The notes under the pieces were generated by a model. The model was not told where the DNA came from. It saw nothing but the letters and a program-made list of their open reading frames with translations, and made no database searches. Shown here one piece after another: positions 18,126 to 25,969 of a DNA stretch of 64,000 nt. The DNA is taken from positions 28,097 through 92,096 of the forward strand of contig NZ_VCEI01000032.1 of the NCBI RefSeq assembly GCF_005860765.1, read 5' to 3'. Within the stretch, counting starts at the first letter, position 1. Every line of letters begins with the position of its first letter. The DNA comes from Dyadobacter sediminis. Its GTDB lineage: Bacteria; Bacteroidota; Bacteroidia; Cytophagales; Spirosomataceae. The position numbers were made by a program, and so were the translations under genes.

Positions 18126-19691
18126 ATGACTATAAAGATTCTTATGATACGAAAAATAGCAGTTGTGCTTGCCCTTACGCTCGGAGCCGGCGCATGTACC
18201 AAAGATTTTGAAGAAATTAATATAAATCCTACTGCTCCTTCGGAAGTTCCGCTGGATTACTTGCTTGCACAAGCTCAATTGCAGATCTCAGGCTCGGCGG
18301 GCGATCCGGGGTATAAAGTGTGGCGCGGCAATTTCATTTACTCAGGGACTATTGTTCAGCAGCTTGCATCGGTTGATGACTACTACGCAGGTGACAAGTA
18401 CACTTACAATGCGGATAACAGCGGAGCGTATTTTGCTGACTCCTATGTCAATTCTGTAAAAAGCCTTGCAGATATCATTTCACAGGCATCCGAAGATCCT
18501 GCAGATGTCAATATTCTTTCCATGGCAAGGATATTAAAGGTACTTCAAATGCATATCATTACAGATTTGTATGGCGATGTTCCTTATTCAGAAGCCGGAA
18601 AAGGATTCATTAGTCAGATTTACAAGCCTAAATACGATCCGCAGCAAGCCATATACATGGATATGCTGAAAGAACTGGATGAAGCCGGCGCTGCACTGAA
18701 TGCATCCGCCTATGTTCCTACTGCAGCCGATTTTGTATATAAGGGCGATGTTTCAAAGTGGAAAAAGGCTGCCAATTCGCTGATGCTCCGCCTTGCCATG
18801 CGCATGCAGAAAGCAGACCCGGCTGCGGCTCAGACCTGGGCAAAAAAGGCAATCGACGGCGGGTTAATGGCTTCCAACGATGATACTTTCAAATTTATCC
18901 ATACCGAAGGTTCGACAGCGAGCCGCAACCCGAATTCCTATAACCTGGGCATCGGACGCGGTTTGATCAAAGGCGATAATTTCCAGTGGTCGAAAACTTT
19001 GATTGATATGATGAAGGCCCGAAAAGATCCGCGCATCAGCATCATTTCCCAGCTTGCAAACGGTGACAAAACGGTAGCCAATCAGAAAGGTTTGCCGAAT
19101 GGCCTTGATAAAAGCAGCGGGCCAAACGGGCTGGTTACAAAAACAGGCGACGGAAACATCAAGAACTATTCCCGTCCGACCGACCTGATGTATGACGACG
19201 ACGATCCGAACATTCTTTTAACTTTTGCAGAAACCAAATTCCTTACTGCCGAAGCCATTGAAAGAGGATGGGCAACAGCCGGAACTGCCAAAGATGCCTA
19301 CGAAGCCGGACAGAAAGCTGCTGTAACGCAACTTGCGGCTTTTGATGCAACGGCAGGGGTTGTTAGTGCGGCAGATGCGCAGGCTTACGTTACCGCAAAC
19401 CCGTATCCCGTAGCCGGAACGCTGGCCAATAAACTGACTCAGATCCATTCTGAAATGTTTATTCTTACCGCCTCCACTTTCAATCATTATGAAGGCTGGT
19501 CAAACTGGCGCAGAACAGGCATTCCTGCACTGACACCGACAAATTATCCGGGCAACCTGACGGGCGGCGTTATTCCGCGCAGACTTATATTTCCGATCAG
19601 CGAGCTGGCCGTTAATGAAGCCAATTACAAGGAAGGCGTTGCCAGAATGGGCAAAGATGATTTTCTGACCCGTGTCTGGTGGGACAAATAA
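18126..19691 (+). CDS. SusD/RagB-like nutrient-binding lipoprotein (SusD-like_2 type)
   Basis: 521-residue surface lipoprotein, the lid of the SusC channel. The N-terminus has a short hydrophobic stretch and a lipobox (LGAGAC, Cys at about residue 24). TPR-like helical repeats follow: ISQASEDPADVNILSMARILKVLQMHIITDLYGDVPYSEAGKG is the usual SusD core. The latter half carries the ligand loops and the closing RLIFPISELAVNEANY motif. NPTAPSEVPLDYLLAQAQ and VWRGNFIYSGTIVQQLAS point to the subgroup with its own family, SusD-like_2. The start could be 18144 (MIRKIAVV), giving a more compact signal. Paired with SusC; substrate unknown, a mannoside is plausible from the neighbours. Confidence 0.93.
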   Translation: MTIKILMIRKIAVVLALTLGAGACTKDFEEININPTAPSEVPLDYLLAQAQLQISGSAGDPGYKVWRGNFIYSGTIVQQLASVDDYYAGDKYTYNADNSGAYFADSYVNSVKSLADIISQASEDPADVNILSMARILKVLQMHIITDLYGDVPYSEAGKGFISQIYKPKYDPQQAIYMDMLKELDEAGAALNASAYVPTAADFVYKGDVSKWKKAANSLMLRLAMRMQKADPAAAQTWAKKAIDGGLMASNDDTFKFIHTEGSTASRNPNSYNLGIGRGLIKGDNFQWSKTLIDMMKARKDPRISIISQLANGDKTVANQKGLPNGLDKSSGPNGLVTKTGDGNIKNYSRPTDLMYDDDDPNILLTFAETKFLTAEAIERGWATAGTAKDAYEAGQKAAVTQLAAFDATAGVVSAADAQAYVTANPYPVAGTLANKLTQIHSEMFILTASTFNHYEGWSNWRRTGIPALTPTNYPGNLTGGVIPRRLIFPISELAVNEANYKEGVARMGKDDFLTRVWWDK

Positions 19692-19714
19692 GTATAAATT
19701 AGTAGATATAATTC

Positions 19715-19751
19715 AAAAGGTGCCCTGAATATTTTGGGGCATCTTTTTGTT
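19715..19751 (+). terminator. Intrinsic terminator after susD
   Basis: A 12-bp stem (19715-19726 with 19736-19747, two G-U pairs), a 9-nt loop and a T-run to 19751, 24 nt after the SusD stop. It separates the Sus pair from the cupin gene. Confidence 0.85.
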
Positions 19752-19802
19752 TTTTATTCTAATTTTGAAATTCTACATTTTCACATTTGTAATACAATTG
19801 GT

Positions 19803-20318
19803 ATGATACAGTCATTTACAGAAACGGCCGATAAGGAAGTTGTTTTTGAAAAAGTTCAGCAGTTTATAGATGAGCAGGGCTTCACGGTTGTCAGTAAAGA
19901 TCATTCGCGGCCATGGGGCGGTTTTTTTGTGCTGGAAGAAAGTGAAGCGCCCAAGTTCATTGCTACTTTTTTCCCTCATCTTTCCATTCAGGATTTTGCA
20001 GGCTACGAAAAACTCAGCCCGAAAATACTGGTTGTAGCGCCAAACAAGCGTTTATCCTGGCAGTATCACCATCGCCGTGCTGAAATATGGAAGGTAATTG
20101 GTGGAAATGCCGGCATTGTGATCAGTGATACAGACGAGGAAACCGCATTGCAGCAACTTCCGATCGGAACGGTTATTGACCTGAAAAAGGGGGAACGTCA
20201 CAGGCTTGTCGGTGTGGACGAATGGGGAATCGTGGCTGAAATATGGCAGCATACCGATCCGTCCAATCCTTCGGACGAAGATGATATTGTACGCGTTCAG
20301 GATGATTTCGGAAGATAG
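19803..20318 (+). CDS. Cupin resembling the mannose-6-phosphate isomerase domain (type II PMI)
   Basis: 171-residue single-domain cupin. Motifs RPWGGFFVLEE (after the conserved R-P-W-G of type II phosphomannose isomerases), ILVVAPNKRLSWQYHHRRAEIWKVIGG (metal-binding HH...E) and LPIGTVIDLKKGERHRLVGVDEWGIVAEIW match the C-terminal domain of bifunctional GDP-mannose pyrophosphorylase/PMI proteins. It would convert mannose 6-phosphate to fructose 6-phosphate if active, which would link to mannose phosphate released by the upstream GH130 enzyme (inference). The start is placed at 19803; the longer frame from 19734 is TTG-initiated and runs through the terminator. Other sugar-phosphate cupins remain possible. 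Confidence 0.78.
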   Translation: MIQSFTETADKEVVFEKVQQFIDEQGFTVVSKDHSRPWGGFFVLEESEAPKFIATFFPHLSIQDFAGYEKLSPKILVVAPNKRLSWQYHHRRAEIWKVIGGNAGIVISDTDEETALQQLPIGTVIDLKKGERHRLVGVDEWGIVAEIWQHTDPSNPSDEDDIVRVQDDFGR

Positions 20319-20345
20319 ATTTGCGGAATAAAACGTTATTTGAAT

Positions 20346-20458
20346 AACTGCCTCAAAAATCAGATTGCATTTCAGAACCAGTCCGTATAAAGAAATCTGT
20401 TGACTGTAGCCCATTCTGAACACTTCGGACATGTGCCGGACTGATTTTTGAGGCAGTT
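20346..20458. repeat. 18-bp perfect inverted repeat around a 77-nt loop
   Basis: The arms at 20346-20363 and 20441-20458 are perfect reverse complements (AACTGCCTCAAAAATCAG). The loop contains two more complementary pairs, 20371-20377 with 20414-20420 and 20381-20385 with 20426-20430, which interleave like a pseudoknot. A short T-run follows the right arm. It could be an unusually long-looped terminator between the cupin and DUF72 genes, or a structured RNA or small non-autonomous element. Confidence 0.6.
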
Positions 20459-20479
20459 TTTATTTAAAACTGTTTTGAT

Positions 20480-21376
20480 ATGAAATTCGGCAAAGTTGAG
20501 CATCCGGGCAATATTGATTTTACAATGCCTGCGGATTTACCCGAAAACAAAATCCTTTTGCAGAAGAAAGGGTTTAAAGGCAAACCAAACATATATGTCG
20601 GCAGCCCGAGCTGGAACCGCGCCGACCTGAAAAATTTCTATCCCAAAGGAACCCGCGATGAACTGACGTATTATGCAAGCCGTTTCAACTGCATTGAAAT
20701 GAATGCTACATTTTACTCCAACTTCACACCTCATATCATTGAAGGCTGGCACAACAGAACACCTGCAGACTTCCGCTTTTTCCCGAAAGTTCATCAGAGT
20801 GTAAGCCATTTTAAAAAGTTGTATGACGCCAAAGCAGTGACGGATCTGTATCTGGACGGAATAGCCCATCTGCAGGAAAAACTGGGTATGCTTTTTCTTC
20901 AGCTTCCCGACAATTTCAGTCCGGCACACTTTCAAACGCTGAAAAATTATCTGAAAGACTGGCCGTCCGGATTTCCACTTGCCATTGAACTGAGGCATTC
21001 CGGCTGGTTTGACGGCTCATGGAACACGGAACCGCTTCACGAAGTACTTGAAAACCATAATATTACACAGCTTATTACCGACACACCGGGCCGAAGGGAT
21101 GTACTGCATATGCGGCTGAGCACGGCAAATACTTTCGTCCGGTTCAACAGCATCAATGCCGAGGCCGATTATGCAAGGCTGAACGACTGGGTAAAGCGCC
21201 TGAAAGTATGGGTTGATAACGGACTTGAAAATATTTACTTCTTCGTACATCAGGACCTTGAAAAGCCAATGCCATTGCTATCCGGCTATTTCATCAAAAA
21301 ACTGAACGAAGAACTGGGCACAAACCTGAAAATTCCGATCATCCAAAGTACCAACACGCAAATGGAGCTTTTTTGA
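20480..21376 (+). CDS. DUF72 domain protein
   Basis: 298-residue TIM-barrel-like protein of the DUF72/YecE group. Seen: IYVGSPSWNRADLKNFYPKG (the Y-x-G-x-x-x-W start strand), YYASRFNCIEMNATFYSNF, FRFFPKVHQSVSHFKK, LGMLFLQLPDNFSP, LAIELRHSGWFDG and NIYFFVHQDLEKP. DUF72 proteins are widespread and their reaction is undetermined. Monocistronic. Its stop is followed directly by a TTAGC repeat cluster. Confidence 0.9.
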   Translation: MKFGKVEHPGNIDFTMPADLPENKILLQKKGFKGKPNIYVGSPSWNRADLKNFYPKGTRDELTYYASRFNCIEMNATFYSNFTPHIIEGWHNRTPADFRFFPKVHQSVSHFKKLYDAKAVTDLYLDGIAHLQEKLGMLFLQLPDNFSPAHFQTLKNYLKDWPSGFPLAIELRHSGWFDGSWNTEPLHEVLENHNITQLITDTPGRRDVLHMRLSTANTFVRFNSINAEADYARLNDWVKRLKVWVDNGLENIYFFVHQDLEKPMPLLSGYFIKKLNEELGTNLKIPIIQSTNTQMELF

Positions 21377-21420
21377 TTAGCTGTCAGCTATTAGCCGCCA
21401 GCTTTTAGCGATTAGCTTAA
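21375..21420 (+). repeat. 3'-flanking TTAGC repeat cluster (copy 2, DUF72)
   Basis: Degenerate units (GATTAGCTGTCAGCTATTAG, then CCGCCAGCTTTTAGCGATTA) begin at the DUF72 stop codon and read in its sense direction. Same family as the elements at 2809, 33185 and 55772. Confidence 0.75.
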
Positions 21421-21442
21421 AAACCAAAACTTAACAACAGAT

Positions 21443-21569
21443 GACGCACAGCGAATGACCAAAATTCTCAAAAACTTCACCCTTAACAATCCATAACGCG
21501 CAGCAAATGACAAAAAAACCAATCGACAAAATCCAGCACCCAACACCCCATTGACGCGCAGCAAATGAC
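21443..21569 (-). repeat. Triplicated GCGCAGCAAATGAC repeat downstream of the phosphodiesterase gene
   Basis: Three imperfect copies of a core like GACGCGCAGCAAATGAC lie at 21443-21459, 21495-21511 and 21553-21569, spaced 52 and 58 bp. Each is followed by CAAAA or a longer A-run, and the first two share upstream TTAACAA. On the minus strand the last copy begins 6 nt after the phosphodiesterase stop, so the repeats read in sense in its 3' flank. The spacer has no ORF and no obvious hairpin. Confidence 0.75.
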
Positions 21570-21575
21570 AAAAAA

Positions 21576-22529
21576 CTACTTGATTTCAAACCCAACCCCC
21601 TGCTCCGGAAAAATCAGGTTCAGTCCGAGCTTGTTTTCCGATGCGAGCTGCTTTTTGATTTGTTCTTCGCTGTTTCCTGTCGGTTTTATATGCGTGACAA
21701 CGACGTTCAGTTTATGCATTTTGTCTTTGCCGGCCAGTTCAGCCAGTTTGTTCATTTCCTTCATAAACCATCTTGGCGTTAAATGTCCGAACAGCTTTTC
21801 GTCCGGCTGCTCATTGGCGTAGGAAACTTCCAGAAAAATCCCTTTCAGTTTTCCGGAGCGGATCAACGGGGCGGCTACTTTCCAGATTTGCTGCAAATAA
21901 TCCGTTTTCTCGATCTCGTCCGGGCCGGTATCTCCAAAGTAGAGCACGTAATTTCCGGTATTTTCAAGCAGGAAAGCGGCACTTTCACCCGGTTTTGAAT
22001 GGCTGAGCTTCAATGCCTTTACGGTCATTTGCGTTTGTTCAACCTTTGTTTCGATTCCGGGTTCCAGGATTTTGTACGTGTATTTTTTCAAAGCCGGGCT
22101 GTTTCCTTCATTTCCCATATTCGGCCAGCTTTTCCAGTTGAAATAATGATCGTTTATCGTGCGGATACAATCCGGAAAACCATAAATATTTTTAGCCGTA
22201 TCTTCCACAGAATTGATGATCATTCCGGAAATATGGTCCAGATGCGGATGTGAAATGAAATACGCCCTGATATATTTTTTTAGAACCTCTTCGGCAGAAA
22301 CCTTAAATGCGCCGCTGAAAACAGCCTTCTGAATTCCTGCATGGATAGTACCCGCATCCAGACAGACATAGCCGTCGGATTGCAGGGGAGCAAGCATGTA
22401 AGCAGATAAATTTCCGTCTTCTACCCCGCCCTTTACCCCGAGCGGAACCACTTTAAAGCCGTTTTGGGCAAAAGAAGCTGAAACCGAAAGAACAAACAGC
22501 CATAATATCACAGCGCCGGATCGAATCAT
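21576..22529 (-). CDS. Secreted class II 3',5'-cyclic-nucleotide phosphodiesterase (MBL fold)
   Basis: 317-residue exported metallo-hydrolase that should open 3',5'-cyclic nucleotides to 5'-nucleotides. A signal peptide (VILWLFVLSVSASFAQ) ends at about residue 21. The metal site is visible in FISHPHLDHISGMIIN (HxHxDH). Further class II PDE landmarks are DAGTIHAG, LSHSKPGESAAFLLE, YVLYFGDTGPDE, KGIFLEVSYANEQPDEKLFGHLTP and VVVTHIKPTG. Export means the substrate would be periplasmic or extracellular cyclic nucleotide. Monocistronic; its 3' flank holds two repeat families. Confidence 0.88.
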   Translation of the reverse strand: MIRSGAVILWLFVLSVSASFAQNGFKVVPLGVKGGVEDGNLSAYMLAPLQSDGYVCLDAGTIHAGIQKAVFSGAFKVSAEEVLKKYIRAYFISHPHLDHISGMIINSVEDTAKNIYGFPDCIRTINDHYFNWKSWPNMGNEGNSPALKKYTYKILEPGIETKVEQTQMTVKALKLSHSKPGESAAFLLENTGNYVLYFGDTGPDEIEKTDYLQQIWKVAAPLIRSGKLKGIFLEVSYANEQPDEKLFGHLTPRWFMKEMNKLAELAGKDKMHKLNVVVTHIKPTGNSEEQIKKQLASENKLGLNLIFPEQGVGFEIK

Positions 22530-22621
22530 ATACGTGAGTGCATTTGAGCATGCCTGCGGGAATGATTATTTACAATACAAAAATTATCGTTTAACCTTTA
22601 ACAGCGGGTGAATATTCAAAT

Positions 22622-22768
22622 ATGATCAAAAAATCGGATTTACCCGTCAAAATGTGCCCGGTTTGCAATCGCAGTTTTACGTGGCGCAAGAAATGGGAAA
22701 AAGTGTGGGATGAAGTGAAATACTGCAGTGATAAATGCCGCTCAAATAAAAACAAAGCTGTTCAATGA
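22622..22768 (+). CDS. DUF2256 zinc-ribbon protein
   Basis: 48-residue protein in a gap: CPVCNRSFTWRKKWEKVWDEVKYCSDKCR carries CxxC and CxxxC pairs that should bind one zinc. It matches the DUF2256 pattern (C-P-x-C-x-R-x-F-x-W-R-K-K-W). Its TGA overlaps the photolyase start by 4 nt (ATGA at 22765-22768), so the two are translationally coupled. DUF2256 genes often neighbour cryptochrome/photolyase genes in other genomes; no function is known. Confidence 0.85.
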   Translation: MIKKSDLPVKMCPVCNRSFTWRKKWEKVWDEVKYCSDKCRSNKNKAVQ

Positions 22769-24258
22769 AAGCCGTTACGTTGTTGTTCCCACATCAGTTG
22801 TTCAAGGACAATCCCGCTGTTGATAAAGAAAGAAGCGTTGTTCTCGTTGAGGAATTCCTGTTTTTTAACCAGTTCAATTTCCATAAGCAAAAGCTGTTTC
22901 ATCACCGCGCGTCCATGCAATGCTACAAAGCGCAGCTGCTCAGCAATCATTATCAGGTTGAATACATTGAAGCGCATGAAGAGCATGCCGACGTCCGAAA
23001 GCTGATTCCGTATTTAAAAGAAAAAGGGATTTCAGAAATTCATTATGTGGATGTGACGGATAACTGGCTGCTTAAAAGAATGAGCAACGCGGTGAAAAAA
23101 GCAGGCATAACGCTTGTAGAATACGCCACGCCGATGTTCCTGAATACAAAGGAAGACCTGGAACTGTACTTCATGAACAAGAAAAGATACTTCCAAGCCG
23201 ATTTCTACACGGTACAGCGTAAAAGACTGAAAATTCTGCTGGATGAAAATGAGCAGCCGGAAGGCGGCAAATGGAGTTTTGACACGGAAAACAGAGTCAA
23301 ATACCCGAGAAAAAAAGTACCTCCGCCAATCCGTTTCCCTGAAGAAGATGCATTTTATACCGAAGCTGTAAAATACACTGACGCACATTACAAAGACAAC
23401 TACGGACGGATTCCTGAAAATACAAGATTCCCGGTCAGTTCCGCGCAAAGTGAAAAATGGCTGGACCAGTTTCTTGAAAACCGGTTTGAAGAATTTGGCA
23501 AATATGAAGATGCCATGGTTACGACCGAGCATTTTCTGCATCACGGCGTGCTTACGCCCATGCTTAATACCGGATTGCTGACGCCGCGCTATGTCGTAAA
23601 AAAAACATTGAAGTTTGCAGCTGACAGGAATGTTCCGCTGAATTCGGTGGAAGGCTTTATCCGGCAGATTATCGGCTGGCGTGAATTCATGCGGGGCGTT
23701 TATGAAGTAAAAGGAACAGCCGAACGTACGCGCAATTACTGGGGCTTTACCCGGAAAATCCCCGAAGCATTCTGGAATGGAACAACGGGCATTGAACCTG
23801 TGGATGTCGTTATTAAAAAAGTCCTGGAAATCGGCTATTGCCATCATATCGAGCGGCTGATGGTTCTGGGAAATTTCATGCTGCTTTGCGAATTCGATCC
23901 CGATGAAGTTTACAAATGGTTTATGGAACTGTTTATTGATTCGTACGACTGGGTGATGGTGCCCAACGTTTACGGCATGAGCCAGTTTGCCGACGGCGGA
24001 CTGATGGCCACCAAACCGTACATCAGCAGCAGCAATTATCTGATGAAAATGAGTGATTTCCAGAAAGGCGAATGGCAGCAGATCTGGGACGGATTGTTCT
24101 GGCGGTTTATGGACAAACAAAGAAAATTTTTCGGCCAGAACCCGCGTATCGGCATGCTGCTCAACACTTTTGACAATATGCCGGAAGAAAAACAACAGGT
24201 ACATTTAAAGTATGCCAATACTTTCCTGAAAAAACTTGACAGCGGGTTTGCATTGTAA
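22765..24258 (+). CDS. Cryptochrome/photolyase-related protein lacking Fe-S cluster cysteines
   Basis: 497-residue protein of the deoxyribodipyrimidine photolyase-related (prokaryotic (6-4) photolyase/CryB) family. The N-terminal alpha/beta domain starts LLFPHQLFKDNP and has FHKQKLFHHRASMQCY. The C-terminal FAD half shows VEGFIRQIIGWREFMRGVYE, GYCHHIERLMVLGNFMLL, YDWVMVPNVYGMSQFADGG and KPYISSSNYLMKMSDF. Canonical relatives have CxxCx(~12)C after MSDY and a fourth Cys before the GYxHHI motif, all ligands of a [4Fe-4S] cluster. Here those positions read QKGEWQQIWDGLFW and IEPV, with no Cys and a deleted loop. It may repair (6-4) photoproducts or act as a light sensor. Confidence 0.88.
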   Translation: MKAVTLLFPHQLFKDNPAVDKERSVVLVEEFLFFNQFNFHKQKLFHHRASMQCYKAQLLSNHYQVEYIEAHEEHADVRKLIPYLKEKGISEIHYVDVTDNWLLKRMSNAVKKAGITLVEYATPMFLNTKEDLELYFMNKKRYFQADFYTVQRKRLKILLDENEQPEGGKWSFDTENRVKYPRKKVPPPIRFPEEDAFYTEAVKYTDAHYKDNYGRIPENTRFPVSSAQSEKWLDQFLENRFEEFGKYEDAMVTTEHFLHHGVLTPMLNTGLLTPRYVVKKTLKFAADRNVPLNSVEGFIRQIIGWREFMRGVYEVKGTAERTRNYWGFTRKIPEAFWNGTTGIEPVDVVIKKVLEIGYCHHIERLMVLGNFMLLCEFDPDEVYKWFMELFIDSYDWVMVPNVYGMSQFADGGLMATKPYISSSNYLMKMSDFQKGEWQQIWDGLFWRFMDKQRKFFGQNPRIGMLLNTFDNMPEEKQQVHLKYANTFLKKLDSGFAL

Positions 24259-24302
24259 TTCGTACAGACGGTGTAAATTAAGCCGTTTTAAGACCATGAC
24301 TT

Positions 24303-24749
24303 ATGATTCAACTTTACAGAACAAACAGTGAACATCCCGAATTTGTAAGACTGACCGGCTTGCTGGACGATGCATTGTGCATGATTTATAACACTCGTAA
24401 AGAAGATTATGAAGAGTACAATCGCATTACCGGACTGCCGACTGTGGTGCTTGCCATGGAAGAAAATGTTGCCGTTGCATGCGGATGCTTTAAAATGGCC
24501 GGCGATTCCACAATCGAATTGAAACGCATGTTTGTAGACCCGGCTTTCAGGAGCCAAGGAATTGCATCGGCTATCGTCGGTGAACTCGAAAAATGGGCAA
24601 AAGAAAACGATTGTGAACATGCCATACTGGAAACGGGAAAGGGACAGCCGGAAGCCATTGCCCTGTACGCCAAACTGGGCTACTCAATGGCTGATGACAG
24701 CGATTTTGCCAGTTCGGAAAGAAGCGTGTGCATGAAAAAGAAGTTGTAA
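24303..24749 (+). CDS. GNAT family N-acetyltransferase
   Basis: 148-residue acetyl-CoA-dependent acyltransferase. The core is ELKRMFVDPAFRSQGIASAIVGELEKWAKE, with the Q/R-x-x-G-x-A/G pyrophosphate loop (RSQGIAS), followed by the A-I-A-L-Y-x-x-x-G-Y strand (AIALYAKLGY). The acceptor cannot be told. It follows the photolyase gene by 44 nt and may be co-transcribed. Confidence 0.88.
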   Translation: MIQLYRTNSEHPEFVRLTGLLDDALCMIYNTRKEDYEEYNRITGLPTVVLAMEENVAVACGCFKMAGDSTIELKRMFVDPAFRSQGIASAIVGELEKWAKENDCEHAILETGKGQPEAIALYAKLGYSMADDSDFASSERSVCMKKKL

Positions 24750-24790
24750 GCACCCACTGATCCCATAAAATTTAAACCTGAAACCAAGCA

Positions 24791-25906
24791 ATGACTTCAC
24801 TGGACCCTCCTCCGTTTTATCAGAAATTTGCACTTTCATTACTTGGGATCGGCATTCTGATGCTGGGAATTTATCTCGGTCAAGATATTCTTGTTCCGCT
24901 GGCACTTGCCGGGCTGATCGCCGTTTTGCTGCGGCCTGTTGAAAACATGCTTGTCCGCGTTGGTTTGCCCAAAGTAATAGCCATCAGTCTGGCAGTACTG
25001 CTTGCCGTGCTCATTGTTTCCGCCATCGGTGTTTTGCTTTCCATGCAGATTTCTGATTTTTCGGAAGAACTTCCGAAGCTAAAACGAAACATCAACGATT
25101 TTTACCATGATGCAAGGCGCTGGATCCGGAATGAATACAGCGTAAGTTACCGGCAGCAGGAACAGTATCTGAAAAATGCACAGACCAAAACACTTGAAAA
25201 CTTTCAGGGTACCGAAACGCTCGGCATTGTAACCGGACCGCTCGGAACACTGATCCTGATTCCTATTTACACCTTTTTACTACTTTATTACCGTACGATG
25301 CTGCTGCATTTCATGGTGGTTCTTTTTGCAGAAAAACACAAAGCGCAGGTGCTGGAAGTGCTTGCGGAAATCAAATCGATTATCCAGAGCTATATGGTGG
25401 GATTATTGCTGGAAACTACCGTTGTAGCCGTTCTTAATTCCATCGGTTTGCTGATTTTGCATGTGCAATACGCCATTTTGCTGGGCATTATGGCCGCTAT
25501 CCTGAATCTGATTCCTTATATCGGCGGACTGGTGGCTACGGCGCTGGCAGTTATGGTCACTTTCATCAGTCATCCGGAAATCAATGTTATTTTTGGCGTT
25601 GTCGGCGTTTTTATAGCCGTTCAGCTGATCGATAACAACCTGCTTGTTCCGCTTATTGTAGCTTCCAAGGTAAAAATCAATGCGCTGGTTTCCATTGTCG
25701 GTGTATTGGTCGGCGGCGCACTTGCGGGTTTTTCAGGCATGTTTTTGTCTATTCCGGCCATTGCAATCATGAAAGCCATTTTCGACCGTGTGGAAAACCT
25801 GAAACCATGGGGTGTCCTGCTTGGCGATCAGACGCCCGAACAGGCGAGTAACGATATATTCAGGCTGGTAAAAAAGAAGAAACCAAAGCCCGAAGCGGAA
25901 GCGTAA
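24791..25906 (+). CDS. AI-2E family transporter (YdiK/TqsA-like permease)
   Basis: 371-residue inner-membrane protein with the AI-2E plan: two paired helices at the N-terminus (LSLLGIGILMLGIYLGQDILVPLALAGLIAVLL), a soluble coiled segment (about 95-145), then five or six helices. It includes GIMAAILNLIPYIGG and LVPLIVASKVKINALVSIVGVLVGG, the best conserved family motifs. Members export quorum signal, or work as H+/Na+ antiporters or auxin-like solute exporters; the substrate here is unknown. The C-terminus is highly basic (RLVKKKKPKP). Confidence 0.9.
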   Translation: MTSLDPPPFYQKFALSLLGIGILMLGIYLGQDILVPLALAGLIAVLLRPVENMLVRVGLPKVIAISLAVLLAVLIVSAIGVLLSMQISDFSEELPKLKRNINDFYHDARRWIRNEYSVSYRQQEQYLKNAQTKTLENFQGTETLGIVTGPLGTLILIPIYTFLLLYYRTMLLHFMVVLFAEKHKAQVLEVLAEIKSIIQSYMVGLLLETTVVAVLNSIGLLILHVQYAILLGIMAAILNLIPYIGGLVATALAVMVTFISHPEINVIFGVVGVFIAVQLIDNNLLVPLIVASKVKINALVSIVGVLVGGALAGFSGMFLSIPAIAIMKAIFDRVENLKPWGVLLGDQTPEQASNDIFRLVKKKKPKPEAEA

Positions 25907-25930
25907 AGAGCGGTTACTGATCTTGAATAA

Positions 25931-25964
25931 ACTTTTGAACGGAACCGTAGTCCCGTTCAAAAGT
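25931..25964. terminator. Shared terminator hairpin between convergent genes
   Basis: A 12-bp perfect stem (25931-25942 with 25953-25964) lies between the AI-2E gene and the UbiB-like kinase gene. There is no strong T-run on either side, but its position between convergent stops suggests shared termination. Confidence 0.6.
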
Positions 25965-25969
25965 ATGCT

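Noticed and set aside
19734..19802. N-terminal extension of the cupin gene
   Set aside because: TTG start located in the susD terminator hairpin; the ATG at 19803 begins the conserved domain.
21443..21569. CRISPR array
   Set aside because: Only three imperfect 17-bp cores with partly similar, unequal spacers and no cas genes.
23032..24204. 390-codon minus-strand frame inside the photolyase gene
   Set aside because: A shadow frame rich in His, Phe and Arg with no domain; the opposite strand encodes a clear photolyase-family protein.
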